The notes below the pieces were generated by a model that saw only the letters and a list, made by a program, of their open reading frames with translations, ran no database searches and had not been told where the DNA came from. Position numbers and translations under genes: made by a program. Source: SZUA-320 sp963707875 (GTDB lineage: Bacteria; Gemmatimonadota; Gemmatimonadetes; Gemmatimonadales; GWC2-71-9). Taken from it: a stretch of 64,000 nt of DNA. The stretch lies in NCBI GenBank assembly GCA_963707875.1, contig CAVPRU010000014.1:558001-622000 (forward strand). Direction: 5' to 3'. The stretch's first letter is position 1. The number at the start of each line of letters is the position of its first letter. Below are positions 17,767 to 28,328 of this stretch, in pieces.

Positions 17767-19031
17767 ACCTGTTCGAAACCGATCGACCGCTCTCCTGGCA
17801 GGCTTGCCTCGCCTGCGGCGAGGAGATGGTCGAAACCGATCCGAGAACCCGGTGCCCATGCGGAGGACTGCTGGAGGTGAGGCACCGGGTACCCAATGCG
17901 ACCGGCGATGCCCTGCGCCGGTTTCTCGATGGGAGACTGGGCTACGCCGGCCCGCTCGCCGCATCCGGGGTCTGGCGGTTCAGGGAACTGGTCATGCCGG
18001 GGATCGGGTCCGAGGAGATCGTGAGCCACCCCGAGGGGCTGACCCCGCTCCTTTCCCGAGCGGCGATCAGCCGGTGGGCTGGCCTCCCCACCCTGAGGCT
18101 CAAGCACGAGGGGCACAACCCGACCGGCTCATTCAAGGATCGGGGGATGACGGTGGCGGTGACCCAGGCCGTGCGGACCGGTGCCCGGGCCGTGGGGTGC
18201 GCGTCGACCGGCAACACCGCGGCGTCGGTGGCCGCCTATGCCGCTCAGGCCGGCTTGCCGGCGTACGTGCTGATGCCGGCGGGGAAGGTCGCCATGGGCA
18301 AGCTGGCCCAGACCATCGCCTATGGAGCTCGGACCATCGCGGTGCGGGGCGACTTTGACGCCTGTCTACGACTGCTGGAAGCGGTGGCCCCTGCCAGCGG
18401 GGTCTACCTCGCCAATTCGGTCAACCCGTATCGAGTCGAGGGGCAGAAAACCATCGTCTTCGATCTGCTCCAGCAGATGGGATGGGAGCCACCGGACTGG
18501 ATCGTTCTCCCCGCGGGCAACCTCGGCAACACCGCCGCCTTCGGGAAGGCACTCGAGGAGGCCAGAGGGTGGGGCCTGATCGACCGGATGCCCAGGGTCG
18601 CGGCCATCCAGGCCGAGGGCGCCGCCCCGTTCGCGGCCGGATTTGACGAGGGGTTCGCCACCAGGCACCGGGTCCAGGCCGAGACCGTGGCCACCGCGAT
18701 CCGGATCGGGGACCCCGCCTCCTGGGACCGGGGGGTGCGGACCATCAGGCTCACCGATGGAGTGGTGGCCACGGTCTCCGACGCGGAGATTCTCGCCGCC
18801 AAGGGGGTGATTGATCGGGCCGGGGTGGGATGCGAACCGGCCAGCGCCGCCAGCGTGGCCGGGGTCAGAAAGCTGGTGGCCAGTGGCACCATCCCCCCGG
18901 GGGCCTCGGTCGTCGCCGTGCTCACCGGACATGTGCTGAAGGACCCGGAGATCCTGCTCCGGACCGCGGCCTCCGGTGGCCCGGTGGAGGTGGATGCGAC
19001 CGAGGACGCGATCCGCCGGGCTATTGCCTGA
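17763..19031 (+). CDS. thrC: Threonine synthase
   Basis: 422 residues. PLP-dependent enzyme converting O-phosphohomoserine to threonine. The N-terminus carries a zinc-ribbon-like set (CLACGEEM and CPCG), as in the long-chain bacterial/archaeal ThrC type. The PLP lysine is in HNPTGSFKDRGM (about residue 125), and the phosphate-binding stretch is CASTGNTAASVAAYAAQAG. The start at 17763 overlaps the thrB stop by 4 nt. Its 3' end overlaps the tail of the convergent peroxiredoxin gene by 11 nt. Confidence 0.95.
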   Translation: MNLFETDRPLSWQACLACGEEMVETDPRTRCPCGGLLEVRHRVPNATGDALRRFLDGRLGYAGPLAASGVWRFRELVMPGIGSEEIVSHPEGLTPLLSRAAISRWAGLPTLRLKHEGHNPTGSFKDRGMTVAVTQAVRTGARAVGCASTGNTAASVAAYAAQAGLPAYVLMPAGKVAMGKLAQTIAYGARTIAVRGDFDACLRLLEAVAPASGVYLANSVNPYRVEGQKTIVFDLLQQMGWEPPDWIVLPAGNLGNTAAFGKALEEARGWGLIDRMPRVAAIQAEGAAPFAAGFDEGFATRHRVQAETVATAIRIGDPASWDRGVRTIRLTDGVVATVSDAEILAAKGVIDRAGVGCEPASAASVAGVRKLVASGTIPPGASVVAVLTGHVLKDPEILLRTAASGGPVEVDATEDAIRRAIA

Positions 19032-19581
19032 GGGCCTTCTTCACCGCTTCGCCGAGCTGGCCATAGGCGGAGGCGTCGACTTCGCGGAACGGCGCCATCA
19101 CATGCGCGATCCGGCCGTCCTTCCCGACCACGAACAGGTTCCGGACATCGACGTTCCGGCCTGGCAGGGTCGAGCCGTACAGCTTCCCGACCTCGCCCTT
19201 GAAGTCACTCAGAAAGGTGAACGGATACGCCTTGTCCCGGGCCCATGAGGCCTGCGTGGAATCGGGATCCGTGCTGATGGCAAGCAGGGTCACGCCCTGG
19301 CCGCCGTTGAAGATCTTCGCGTACTGATCACGGTACGCGTCCATTTGGATGGTTCAGCCGCTGGACCGGGCCCGGTAGAAAAAGGCGATGACCACCACCT
19401 GGCCCTTGAAGTCCCGGAGGCTGACCAGCTCACCCACGCCGGCCTGGGTGGCGGAGGTCAGGGTGAAATCCGGCGCCACCAGACCCACGGCGGGCGGGCT
19501 CGGTGCGGGAGCGTCCTGGGCCGCAAGCGGGGCAGCCACCAACACCGCACCAAGGGCCAGCAGTACAAGACGATACAGCAT
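19021..19581 (-). CDS. Secreted peroxiredoxin, probable selenoprotein (in-frame TGA at the peroxidatic position)
   Basis: 186 codons, ATG at 19581 preceded by AGGAGGGG. Signal peptide (MLYRLVLLALGAVLVAAPL), then an AhpC/TSA-redoxin domain: VGLVAPDFTL, FKGQVVVIAFFYRARSSG, then TGA (codon 76, 19354-19356), then TIQMDAYRDQYAKIF and the rest of the fold to TAG at 19021. The frame is the same on both sides of TGA. In this family the residue between SSG/TGG and TIQM is the peroxidatic cysteine, so TGA most likely encodes selenocysteine. No cysteine occurs anywhere else. A SECIS-like hairpin follows. A TGC/TGT-to-TGA error is the main alternative; ending at TGA would leave no active site. Confidence 0.82.
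19318..19339 (-). promoter_or_regulatory. SECIS-like hairpin after the peroxiredoxin TGA
   Basis: On the minus strand CGCGTAC (19339-19333) pairs perfectly with GTACGCG (19324-19318) around an 8-nt loop CGTGATCA. The hairpin begins 14 nt and its loop 21 nt after the TGA (19356-19354). The loop has G at its second position followed by U. These are the features of known bacterial SECIS elements that bind SelB. It lies within the coding sequence. Confidence 0.7.
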
Positions 19582-19678
19582 GTCCCCTCCTGTCATCGGG
19601 TCAACCGACCGGCATCAGATCGGCTCCTCAATCCTAACCCGGTGTGCCCCGGGGGCAATGGATGGTATTTTCCCGGCC

Positions 19679-21358
<1,680 letters not shown>

Positions 21359-21373
21359 CCGGGGATCGTCCTG

Positions 21374-22264
21374 ATGACCGCACCCACCGACCGCCGCATC
21401 GTCACCCTCGGTCTGATTCAGCATCGGGCCGCCGCCGACGCCGCCACCAATCTCGATCGGACGATAGCCGGCATCCGGGAGGCGGCCCGGCGGGGCGCCC
21501 AGATCATCTGCACCCAGGAACTCTTTCTGGGCCCCTACTTCTGCCAGACCGAGGACCACGCCCACTTTGCCCGGGCCGAACGGGTTCCCGGCCCGACCAC
21601 CGAACGGCTGGCCGCCCTGGCCGCCGAGCTGGGGGTGGTGCTGATCGCGTCGCTGTTCGAGAAGCGGGCCGAGGGGCTCTATCACAACACCGCGGCAATC
21701 CTCGACGCCGACGGGTCCTATCTCGGCAAGTACCGGAAGATGCACATCCCGGACGACCCGCACTACTACGAGAAGTTCTACTTCACGCCCGGCGACCTCG
21801 GGTTCCGGACCTGGCAGACCGGGTTCGGGCGGATCGGCGTGCTGATCTGCTGGGACCAGTGGTATCCCGAAGCCGCCCGGCTCACCGCGCTGGCCGGGGC
21901 CGAGATCCTGTTCTACCCCACCGCGATCGGGTGGTTGCCACCGGAGAAGGCGGAATACGGTGAGCGGCAACGGGCGGCCTGGCAGACGATCCAGCAGAGC
22001 CACGCGGTTGCCAACGGGGTGTATGTGGTGGCGGTCAACCGGACCGGCGTGGAACAGAGCCCGACTGGCGCGATCGAATTCTGGGGCGGCAGCTTCGTGG
22101 CGGACCCGAACGGCCGGGTCGTGGCCCAGGCTGGGCAGGAGGAGGCAGTGCTGACGGTGGCCTGCGACCTGGGCCAGGTCAACGAAGTCCGGACCCACTG
22201 GCCGTTCCTGCGGGATCGCCGGATCGACGCCTACCAGGACCTCACCCGCCGGTACCTTGACTGA
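21374..22264 (+). CDS. aguB: N-carbamoylputrescine amidase
   Basis: 296 residues of the nitrilase/carbon-nitrogen hydrolase superfamily. Catalytic Glu in ICTQELFLGPYF, Lys in YRKMHIPDDP and Cys in LICWDQWYPEAARL. The surrounding sequences (GPYFCQTED, YEKFYFTPGD) are those of the plant/bacterial N-carbamoylputrescine amidase group, which converts N-carbamoylputrescine to putrescine, CO2 and ammonia. The downstream agmatine deiminase supplies its substrate and overlaps it by 8 nt, which supports the specific assignment. Confidence 0.94.
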   Translation: MTAPTDRRIVTLGLIQHRAAADAATNLDRTIAGIREAARRGAQIICTQELFLGPYFCQTEDHAHFARAERVPGPTTERLAALAAELGVVLIASLFEKRAEGLYHNTAAILDADGSYLGKYRKMHIPDDPHYYEKFYFTPGDLGFRTWQTGFGRIGVLICWDQWYPEAARLTALAGAEILFYPTAIGWLPPEKAEYGERQRAAWQTIQQSHAVANGVYVVAVNRTGVEQSPTGAIEFWGGSFVADPNGRVVAQAGQEEAVLTVACDLGQVNEVRTHWPFLRDRRIDAYQDLTRRYLD

Positions 22265-23324
22265 CCCCGCACCGCCGACGGCCGGAACCCCGGCCGCCCT
22301 CGGGTTCCGGATGCCCGCCGAGTGGGCCCGGCACCGCGGCACCTGGCTGAGCTGGCCCCACAAGGAAGCCTCCTGGCCCGACAAGTTCGACCGGATTCCC
22401 GGAATCTTCGCCGAGATGGTCCGCCACCTCGGGCAGGGTGAGGATGTCCACCTGATCGTGGCCGACCATCAGATGGAACAGGGGGCCCACGCCGTGCTGG
22501 ACGGCGCCCAGGTGCCGACCCATCGGGTCTCCTTTCACCGGCACCCGACCAACGACGCCTGGTGTCGGGACCACGGTCCGATCTTTCTGCAGCGGGAAGT
22601 GGACGGCCGGCGTGAGGAACTGATCCTCGACTGGGGGTACAACGCCTGGGGGGAGAAGTACCCTCCGTTCGACCTGGATGACGTGGTGCCGACCCGGATC
22701 GGAACCGAGCTGGGGATCCCGGTGGTAGCTCCCGGGATCATTCTCGAAGGCGGCTCGATCGAGGTCAACGGGGCAGGCACCCTGATCACCACCGAGGCCT
22801 GCTTGCTCAACCCCAACCGGAACCCGGACCTCAACCGGGGGCAGATCGAGGGCTATCTGAGGGATTACCTCGGAGTCCGGAAAGTGCTGTGGCTGGGGGA
22901 TGGCATCGAGGGAGACGATACCGATGGCCACGTCGATGACCTGACCCGGTTCGTCAGCTGCGACACCGTCGTCACGGTCGTCGAGGACGACCCGGGCGAC
23001 GTCAACTACGCCCTGCTGATGGAGAACCTGGAGCGGCTGCGCAGGATGTCAGACCAGGATGGCGAGCCACTCCGGATCGTGACCCTGCCGATGCCGCGCC
23101 CAGTGGAGCACCAGGGCCGGCGGCTCCCCGCCAGCTACGCCAACTTCTACATCGGCAACACCGTGGTGCTGCTCCCGGCCTACGATCCCGAACGGGATGA
23201 AATTGCCCGCAGCACCCTGCAGGATCTCTTTCCCTCCCGCCTGGTGGTACCGATCGACTGCACCGACCTCGTCTGGGGGCTCGGCGCCTTTCACTGCCTG
23301 ACCCAGCAGTGGCCGGCGCTCTGA
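22257..23324 (+). CDS. aguA: Agmatine deiminase
   Basis: 355 residues, peptidyl-arginine-deiminase-type fold. It hydrolyses agmatine to N-carbamoylputrescine. Visible motifs: GFRMPAEWARHRGTWLSWPH, TNDAWCRDHGPIF, the Glu-Gly-Gly loop ILEGGSIEVNG, DDTDGHVDDLTRFV and the C-terminal catalytic cysteine in FHCLTQQ. The reading frame begins with TTG at 22257, overlapping aguB by 8 nt; an ATG at 22311 is an alternative but would lose conserved residues. With aguB it makes the two-step agmatine-to-putrescine pathway. It ends 1 nt from the convergent amidase. Confidence 0.94.
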   Translation: MTDPAPPTAGTPAALGFRMPAEWARHRGTWLSWPHKEASWPDKFDRIPGIFAEMVRHLGQGEDVHLIVADHQMEQGAHAVLDGAQVPTHRVSFHRHPTNDAWCRDHGPIFLQREVDGRREELILDWGYNAWGEKYPPFDLDDVVPTRIGTELGIPVVAPGIILEGGSIEVNGAGTLITTEACLLNPNRNPDLNRGQIEGYLRDYLGVRKVLWLGDGIEGDDTDGHVDDLTRFVSCDTVVTVVEDDPGDVNYALLMENLERLRRMSDQDGEPLRIVTLPMPRPVEHQGRRLPASYANFYIGNTVVLLPAYDPERDEIARSTLQDLFPSRLVVPIDCTDLVWGLGAFHCLTQQWPAL

Positions 23325-23325
23325 C

Positions 23326-25059
23326 TCAGGAGTAACCCGGCGGCCGTTTCCGGTGCCAGCCGGTGGCCTCCTGCCACTTGCGCGCCACCAGACAGAGATC
23401 CGACTCCCCGCACAGATTCCCGATGAACGAAATGCTGACCGGGGTCCCCTGCTCGGTGAACCCGCTCGGCAGGGCGATGGCCGGGTGACCGGTCAGGTTG
23501 GTGATCAGCAGGACGTTTCCGCCAAACGACGGGGTGATGAAGACATCGACCTGCTGGAACACCGCCGCCATCCGCTGCATCAGGAGGGTCCGGATCCGGT
23601 TGGCCTGGATGTATTCGACCGCCGGGATGAACCGGGCCGTCCGGAAGCTGTTGGGCCAGGCGTTGGCGGTCTGCCGCACCATCTTGTCGTCGAGGTTCGT
23701 CCGGGTCACCTCGTCGAAAGCGGCTGCCGCCTCCGCGTTGAGGATGATCCGCAGGGCCGCGATCGGGAGATCGTCCGGCAGAGTGACCGGGACCAGCACC
23801 ACCCCGAGGTTGCGGGCGGCCTCCAGGCCGGCATCATCATGGGCTTTCCCGGGGTGGTCCGCCTCGAAGGCGGCCTGGAGGTAGCCCACCCGGATCGAGG
23901 AGAGCGGCTTCTCGTGATCCCAACCGTAGGGCAGGTTGATCACGGTGGGGTCTTTCCCATCGGGCCCGTAGATCGCCCCCAGGACGATGGCACAGTCTTC
24001 CGCCGAGCGGCACATGGGACCGATCTTGTCCATCGTCCAGGACAGGGCCATCGCACCGTGCCGGCTGACCCGGCCATAGGTCGGCCGGAGTCCGGAGACG
24101 CCGTTCCGGGTCGCAGGCGAAACGATCGACCCCAGGGTTTCGGTCCCGATGGAAAAGCCGACCAACCCGGCCGCCGTGGCGGACCCGGGTCCGGCCGAGG
24201 ACCCACTCGATCCCTGGGTGGTGAGCCAGGGATTCTTGGTGGTGCCTCCGAACCAGACGTCCCCCATCGCCAACTCCCCGAGGGTCAGCTTGGCCACCAG
24301 GATGGCCCCCGCCTGATCCAGCCGCTCGACGACGGTGGCAATGTCATCGAGCATCTGGTCCTGATAGATGGCGCTCCCCCAGGTGGTCTTGAAGCCCGGA
24401 ACGGTCAGCAGGTCCTTGGCCCCCCACGGGATGCCATGCAATGGCCCTCGATAGCGACCCGACTGGATTTCACGATCGGCCACGGCTGCCTGGGTCAGCG
24501 CGCGGTCCTCGGTCAGGGTGACCACGCACTCCAGGACCGGGTTGTACTTCTTGAGTCGGGCCAGATAGAGCCGGGTCAGATCGGTCGCCGTCACCTGACG
24601 GGTCCGGACCAGCTCACCGAGCTCGGCCACGGTCATGAAGGCCAGGTCCTCGGGGCTCTCCGGCCGCCGGACTGTCCTCGCCTCCCGCGCCGGGGTCCGG
24701 GCCGGCACCAGCGGCGGCGCCATCCCGGCGGGGAATGGGCTGAAGTGGACGGCCGGCGGAACACTGTTGGGGAGACTGACCGCGTGGATCCGCTCGAACG
24801 AGGTCAGCGCCCCGTTCAGCCCCTGCAGCATCATGTCGCGCTCGTCGTCGGTGAACGTCAGCCCGGAGATGGTCTCCGCCGACGTCACCATCTCCCGGGT
24901 GATCCGGGACGGCGCCTGCTGCTGGATCATCATCGGATCAGCGACCAACGGGGCGGGAGTGGCCTCGAGCTGGTTCCACACCGCGTCGAGGAACGGCGCC
25001 GTGCCGAGACCGACGGTGGTGCAGAGGGAGACGAAGGTCCTTCGATCAACCCGTGACAT
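23326..25059 (-). CDS. Amidase (amidase-signature family), Tat-type leader
   Basis: 577 residues. The leader SRVDRRTFVSLCTTVGLG has a twin-arginine-like motif, so the enzyme is probably exported folded. The amidase signature occupies about residues 150-560: catalytic Lys in GIPWGAKDLL, and the Gly/Ser-rich TTQGSSGSSAGPGSATAAGL with cis-Ser and nucleophilic Ser in the following IGTETLGSIVSPA. Such enzymes hydrolyse amide bonds of varied substrates; aspartyl/glutamyl-tRNA amidotransferase GatA is related, but the leader and N-terminal extension argue against that role. Lies 29 nt after hutI and may share its transcript. Confidence 0.88.
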   Translation of the reverse strand: MSRVDRRTFVSLCTTVGLGTAPFLDAVWNQLEATPAPLVADPMMIQQQAPSRITREMVTSAETISGLTFTDDERDMMLQGLNGALTSFERIHAVSLPNSVPPAVHFSPFPAGMAPPLVPARTPAREARTVRRPESPEDLAFMTVAELGELVRTRQVTATDLTRLYLARLKKYNPVLECVVTLTEDRALTQAAVADREIQSGRYRGPLHGIPWGAKDLLTVPGFKTTWGSAIYQDQMLDDIATVVERLDQAGAILVAKLTLGELAMGDVWFGGTTKNPWLTTQGSSGSSAGPGSATAAGLVGFSIGTETLGSIVSPATRNGVSGLRPTYGRVSRHGAMALSWTMDKIGPMCRSAEDCAIVLGAIYGPDGKDPTVINLPYGWDHEKPLSSIRVGYLQAAFEADHPGKAHDDAGLEAARNLGVVLVPVTLPDDLPIAALRIILNAEAAAAFDEVTRTNLDDKMVRQTANAWPNSFRTARFIPAVEYIQANRIRTLLMQRMAAVFQQVDVFITPSFGGNVLLITNLTGHPAIALPSGFTEQGTPVSISFIGNLCGESDLCLVARKWQEATGWHRKRPPGYS

Positions 25060-25088
25060 AGGCCCTGTGGGGTGCGGGTGAGAACGGC

Positions 25089-26315
25089 TCAGGCAGAGAA
25101 TACCGTTTGGCCGGCGATGACCGTCCGGCGACAGGCATTGGCGCGGAAGTGATACATCCAGTGGTTCAGGTCCGGCGCATCGATCACCGCGAAGTCCGCG
25201 GCCTTTCCGACCTCGAGCGACCCGACCTCGTGCTCCAGCCCGATCGCCCGGGCCGCGACCAGCGTGGCCCCGGTCAGGACTTCGGCCGGCGTCATCCGTT
25301 GCAGAGTACAGCCGAGCATCATCGCCAGCGGGAGGTGGAACGAGGGCGCGGACCCCGGGTTGAAGTCGGTCGCCACCGCCACTGGCACCCCGGCCTCGAT
25401 CAATCGCCGGGCCGGGAGCGGACGCTGGTTCAGGTACAGGGTCGCCAGCGGAAGGCTGACGGCCACGACCCCCGCCTCGGCCATCCGGCGCATCCCCTCG
25501 TCCGAGATGTGCTCCAGATGATCCGCCGACACGGCCCCGACCTCGGCGGCCAGTTCGGCCCCACCGCCGGCGCTGAGCTGGTCGGCGTGCAGCTTGGGCC
25601 GGAGCCCGGCGGCCTGCCCGGCCCGGAGAACCCGCCGGGCCTGGTCAATCGTGAAGGCGCCCGACTCGACGAATACGTCGCAGAAGGCGGCCAGGCCGCG
25701 GCGCCCCGTCTCGGGGATGATTCGTTCAGTGATCAGGTTCAGGTAGTCCTCCCGCCGCTCCCGGTACTCGGGGGGAACCGCATGGGCCGCGAGCAGGGTC
25801 GATACGATCCGCTGGGCCGCCTGACGGCCGACCTGCTGGTAGACCTCGAGCAGCATCAGTTCTGAGGGCTCATCGAGCCCATACCCGGTCTTGCACTCGA
25901 CGGTGGTCACCCCGAGGGAGGCCATCTCGGTGAGGAACCCGAGGCACCGATCGACCAGGGTCTCCGGGCCGATGGCCCTCGTCTGCCGCATGGTCGCGAG
26001 AATCCCGCCGCCGGCTGCTGCGACCTCCTGATAGCTCTTTCCCGCCAGCCGCAGGGCGAACTCATCCCCGCGCCAGCCGCCGAACCCCAGGTGGGTATGA
26101 CAGTCGACCAGCCCGGGGATGACCAGCCCACCGCCCGCATCGGACTTGCCCCCGCTCCGATACTGTGCCGGAAGATCGGCTTCGGGGCCAAGCCAGAGGA
26201 TGCGATCGGCTTCCCACACCAGCGCCGCCCCGGTGTGGGTGGTGATGCCGGACGATCCGCCCGCGGCCGTGCCGGTCGCCAACTGCCCGATGTTGCGAAG
26301 GACTTGGAGGGTCAT
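25089..26315 (-). CDS. hutI: Imidazolonepropionase
   Basis: 408 residues from ATG at 26315. Amidohydrolase that opens 4-imidazolone-5-propanoate to N-formimino-glutamate, the third step of histidine degradation. Metal ligands and motifs: VIPGLVDCHTHLGFGGWRGDEF, KTGYGL, AAHAVPPEYR, KLHADQLSAGGGAELA, SADHLEHIS and ATDFNPGSAPS. The ATG overlaps the stop of the 57-codon ORF upstream (ATGA). Upstream in-frame codons have no HutI similarity. Confidence 0.95.
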   Translation of the reverse strand: MTLQVLRNIGQLATGTAAGGSSGITTHTGAALVWEADRILWLGPEADLPAQYRSGGKSDAGGGLVIPGLVDCHTHLGFGGWRGDEFALRLAGKSYQEVAAAGGGILATMRQTRAIGPETLVDRCLGFLTEMASLGVTTVECKTGYGLDEPSELMLLEVYQQVGRQAAQRIVSTLLAAHAVPPEYRERREDYLNLITERIIPETGRRGLAAFCDVFVESGAFTIDQARRVLRAGQAAGLRPKLHADQLSAGGGAELAAEVGAVSADHLEHISDEGMRRMAEAGVVAVSLPLATLYLNQRPLPARRLIEAGVPVAVATDFNPGSAPSFHLPLAMMLGCTLQRMTPAEVLTGATLVAARAIGLEHEVGSLEVGKAADFAVIDAPDLNHWMYHFRANACRRTVIAGQTVFSA

Positions 26316-26485
26316 GGCGCGGGGTTCCGGGAGTAGACCGACAGGACGACCCACGAGAGCACCAGGGAACGGCTCAGGGGGTACCGCATGGTCCTGGAGT
26401 ACGGATAGACCGTGGCTGCCACCATGGCGGCGAGCGCCGCCTCGGTGAGCAGGCCGACCGCAAGCGTGGTGAGTTCCGGCTGCAC
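26312..26485 (-). CDS. Small predicted membrane protein between hutU and hutI
   Basis: 57 codons beginning with GTG at 26485, immediately after the hutU stop (TGAGTG), and ending TGA overlapping the hutI ATG. The product starts VQPELTTLAVGLLTEAALAA and has two hydrophobic stretches (LAVGLLTEAALAAMVAATVY and SLVLSWVVLSVY). The exact fit between two hut genes suggests a real, translationally coupled gene. No family recognised; an alternative is a chance open frame in GC-rich intergenic sequence. Confidence 0.5.
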   Translation of the reverse strand: MQPELTTLAVGLLTEAALAAMVAATVYPYSRTMRYPLSRSLVLSWVVLSVYSRNPAP

Positions 26486-28159
26486 TCAGCGCCCCGTGAC
26501 CATCGGGAGATCCACTCCACGCTCGGTGGCGACCGCCACCGCTTCGGGATACCCCGCGTCGGCGTGGCGCATCACCCCGGTACCGGGGTCCGCCGTCAGG
26601 ACCCGCTCCAGCCGCCGGTCTCCGCTTTCGGTGCCATCCGCCACGCAGACCATCCCCGCATGGATCGAGTAGCCGATCCCCACCCCGCCCCCATGGTGGA
26701 GCGAGACCCAGCTGGCCCCACAGGCGGTGTTGAGCATGGCGTTGAGCAGCGGCCAGTCGGCGATGGCATCCGACCCATCCAGCATCCCCTCGGTTTCCCG
26801 GTTGGGAGAGGCCACCGATCCGGTATCCAGATGGTCCCGACCGATCACCAGCGGCGCCTGGACCTTCCCGTGCTTGACCAGCCAGTTGAACTTGAGGCCC
26901 ATTTCGGCCCGCTCGCCGTACTCCAGCCAGCAGATCCGGGCAGGAAGACCCTGGAAGTGGACCTTCTCCTGGGCCTGCCGGATCCACCGGCCCAGCGCCT
27001 CGTGCCGGGGGAAGGTCTCCAGCACCGCCTGATCGGTGACCGCAATGTCCCGGGGATCCCCGGAGAGCGCGGCCCAGCGGAACGGGCCGCTCCCGCGACA
27101 GAAGAGCGGCCGGATGAAGGCCGGGACGAATCCCGGGAAATCGAAGGCGTGCTTCATGCCCCGGCGGTCGGCCACCTGACCCCGGAGGTTGTTCCCGTAG
27201 TCGAACGCCACGGACCCGGCCTTCTGCAGGGCGAGGATCGCCTCGACATGGGTCACCATCGCGTCGAGCACCGCGTCCTGATACCGCTCGGGATCCCGCT
27301 CCCGGAACGCGGCGGCGGCCTCGAGATCGTAGCCCGGTGGGATGTAGCCGATCCGGAGATCGTGGGCCGAAGTCTGGTCGGTGACCACATCGATGGTGAC
27401 TCCGCGCCGGACCAGCTCGGGGAGCACCTCCGCGATGTTACCGACCAGGCCGACCGACAGCGCCGCTCCGGTGTTGCGGGCGCCGGTGACCCATTCGAGC
27501 GCCTCGTCGAGATCCTCGGACATCCGGTCGCAGTACCCGGTCTCCACCCGACGCTCGACCCGACTCCGGTCAACGTCTACCCCGAGAAAGGCCGCGCCGT
27601 TCATGGTGGCGGCCAGAGGTTGGGCGCCACCCATCCCTCCCAGCCCACCAGTCACCACCAGTCGACCGGTGAGACTGCCGCCGAAGTGCTGTCGGGCGCA
27701 CTCGGCAAAGGTCTCGTAGGTTCCCTGCAGAATTCCCTGGGTCCCGATGTAGATCCACGATCCGGCGGTCATCTGCCCGTACATGGTGAGGCCCAGCAGG
27801 TCGAGCCGGTGGAATTCTTCCGGGGTGGCCCAGCGGGGGACCAGGTGGGCGTTGGCGATCAGGACTCGCGGAGCTTCGTCGTGGGTCCGGAAGACACCCA
27901 CCGGCTTGCCCGACTGGACCAGCAGGGTTTCGTCGTTCTCCAACCGTTGGAGGGTGGCCACGATCTGGTGGTAGCACTCCCAGTTCCGGGCCGCCTTGCC
28001 GCCCCCCCCGTAGACGATGAGTTCGTCGGGACGCTCGGCCACGGCGGGGTCGAGGTTGTTCATCAGCATCCGGAGGGCGGCCTCCTGGTGCCAGCCCTTG
28101 CAACTGAGCCCCGACCCCGTGGGGGCCAGAATCGGACCCGGTGGCGACGTCATGGTCAT
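26486..28159 (-). CDS. hutU: Urocanate hydratase
   Basis: 557 residues, the usual family length. NAD+-dependent conversion of urocanate to imidazolone propionate, second step of histidine use. Characteristic sequences: ELIVYGGGGKAARNW, LVVTGGLGGMGGAQPLAATM (NAD-binding), DVVTDQTSAHD, RPLFCRGSGPFRWAALSG and SLHHGGGVGIGYS near the C-terminus. GGGAG lies 7 nt before the ATG at 28159; a TATACT box on the minus strand (28196-28201) could be the -10 of the hut operon. hutH and hutG are not in this window. Confidence 0.95.
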   Translation of the reverse strand: MTMTSPPGPILAPTGSGLSCKGWHQEAALRMLMNNLDPAVAERPDELIVYGGGGKAARNWECYHQIVATLQRLENDETLLVQSGKPVGVFRTHDEAPRVLIANAHLVPRWATPEEFHRLDLLGLTMYGQMTAGSWIYIGTQGILQGTYETFAECARQHFGGSLTGRLVVTGGLGGMGGAQPLAATMNGAAFLGVDVDRSRVERRVETGYCDRMSEDLDEALEWVTGARNTGAALSVGLVGNIAEVLPELVRRGVTIDVVTDQTSAHDLRIGYIPPGYDLEAAAAFRERDPERYQDAVLDAMVTHVEAILALQKAGSVAFDYGNNLRGQVADRRGMKHAFDFPGFVPAFIRPLFCRGSGPFRWAALSGDPRDIAVTDQAVLETFPRHEALGRWIRQAQEKVHFQGLPARICWLEYGERAEMGLKFNWLVKHGKVQAPLVIGRDHLDTGSVASPNRETEGMLDGSDAIADWPLLNAMLNTACGASWVSLHHGGGVGIGYSIHAGMVCVADGTESGDRRLERVLTADPGTGVMRHADAGYPEAVAVATERGVDLPMVTGR

Positions 28160-28328
28160 CCGGTCACTCCCGGAAGGGGTAGAGAGGATTGCGGAAGTAT
28201 AGTCTGGTAATCCAGGGGAATCCCCGAATCGGCAGGGGTGGCGTGACCGTCAGAAGAGCTTAACTTCAGCCGCGACAGCATCGGGGGACCGGAGTGCGTA
28301 TCCCTCGTAGCCCTAAACGCTTAGGACC

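Noticed and set aside
23326..25059. GatA subunit of the tRNA amidotransferase
   Set aside because: It has a twin-arginine leader and an N-terminal extension not found in GatA, and no gatB or gatC is next to it.
25089..28159. A complete histidine utilisation operon
   Set aside because: Only hutU and hutI are here; no hutH or hutG in the window, so the pathway cannot be claimed as complete.
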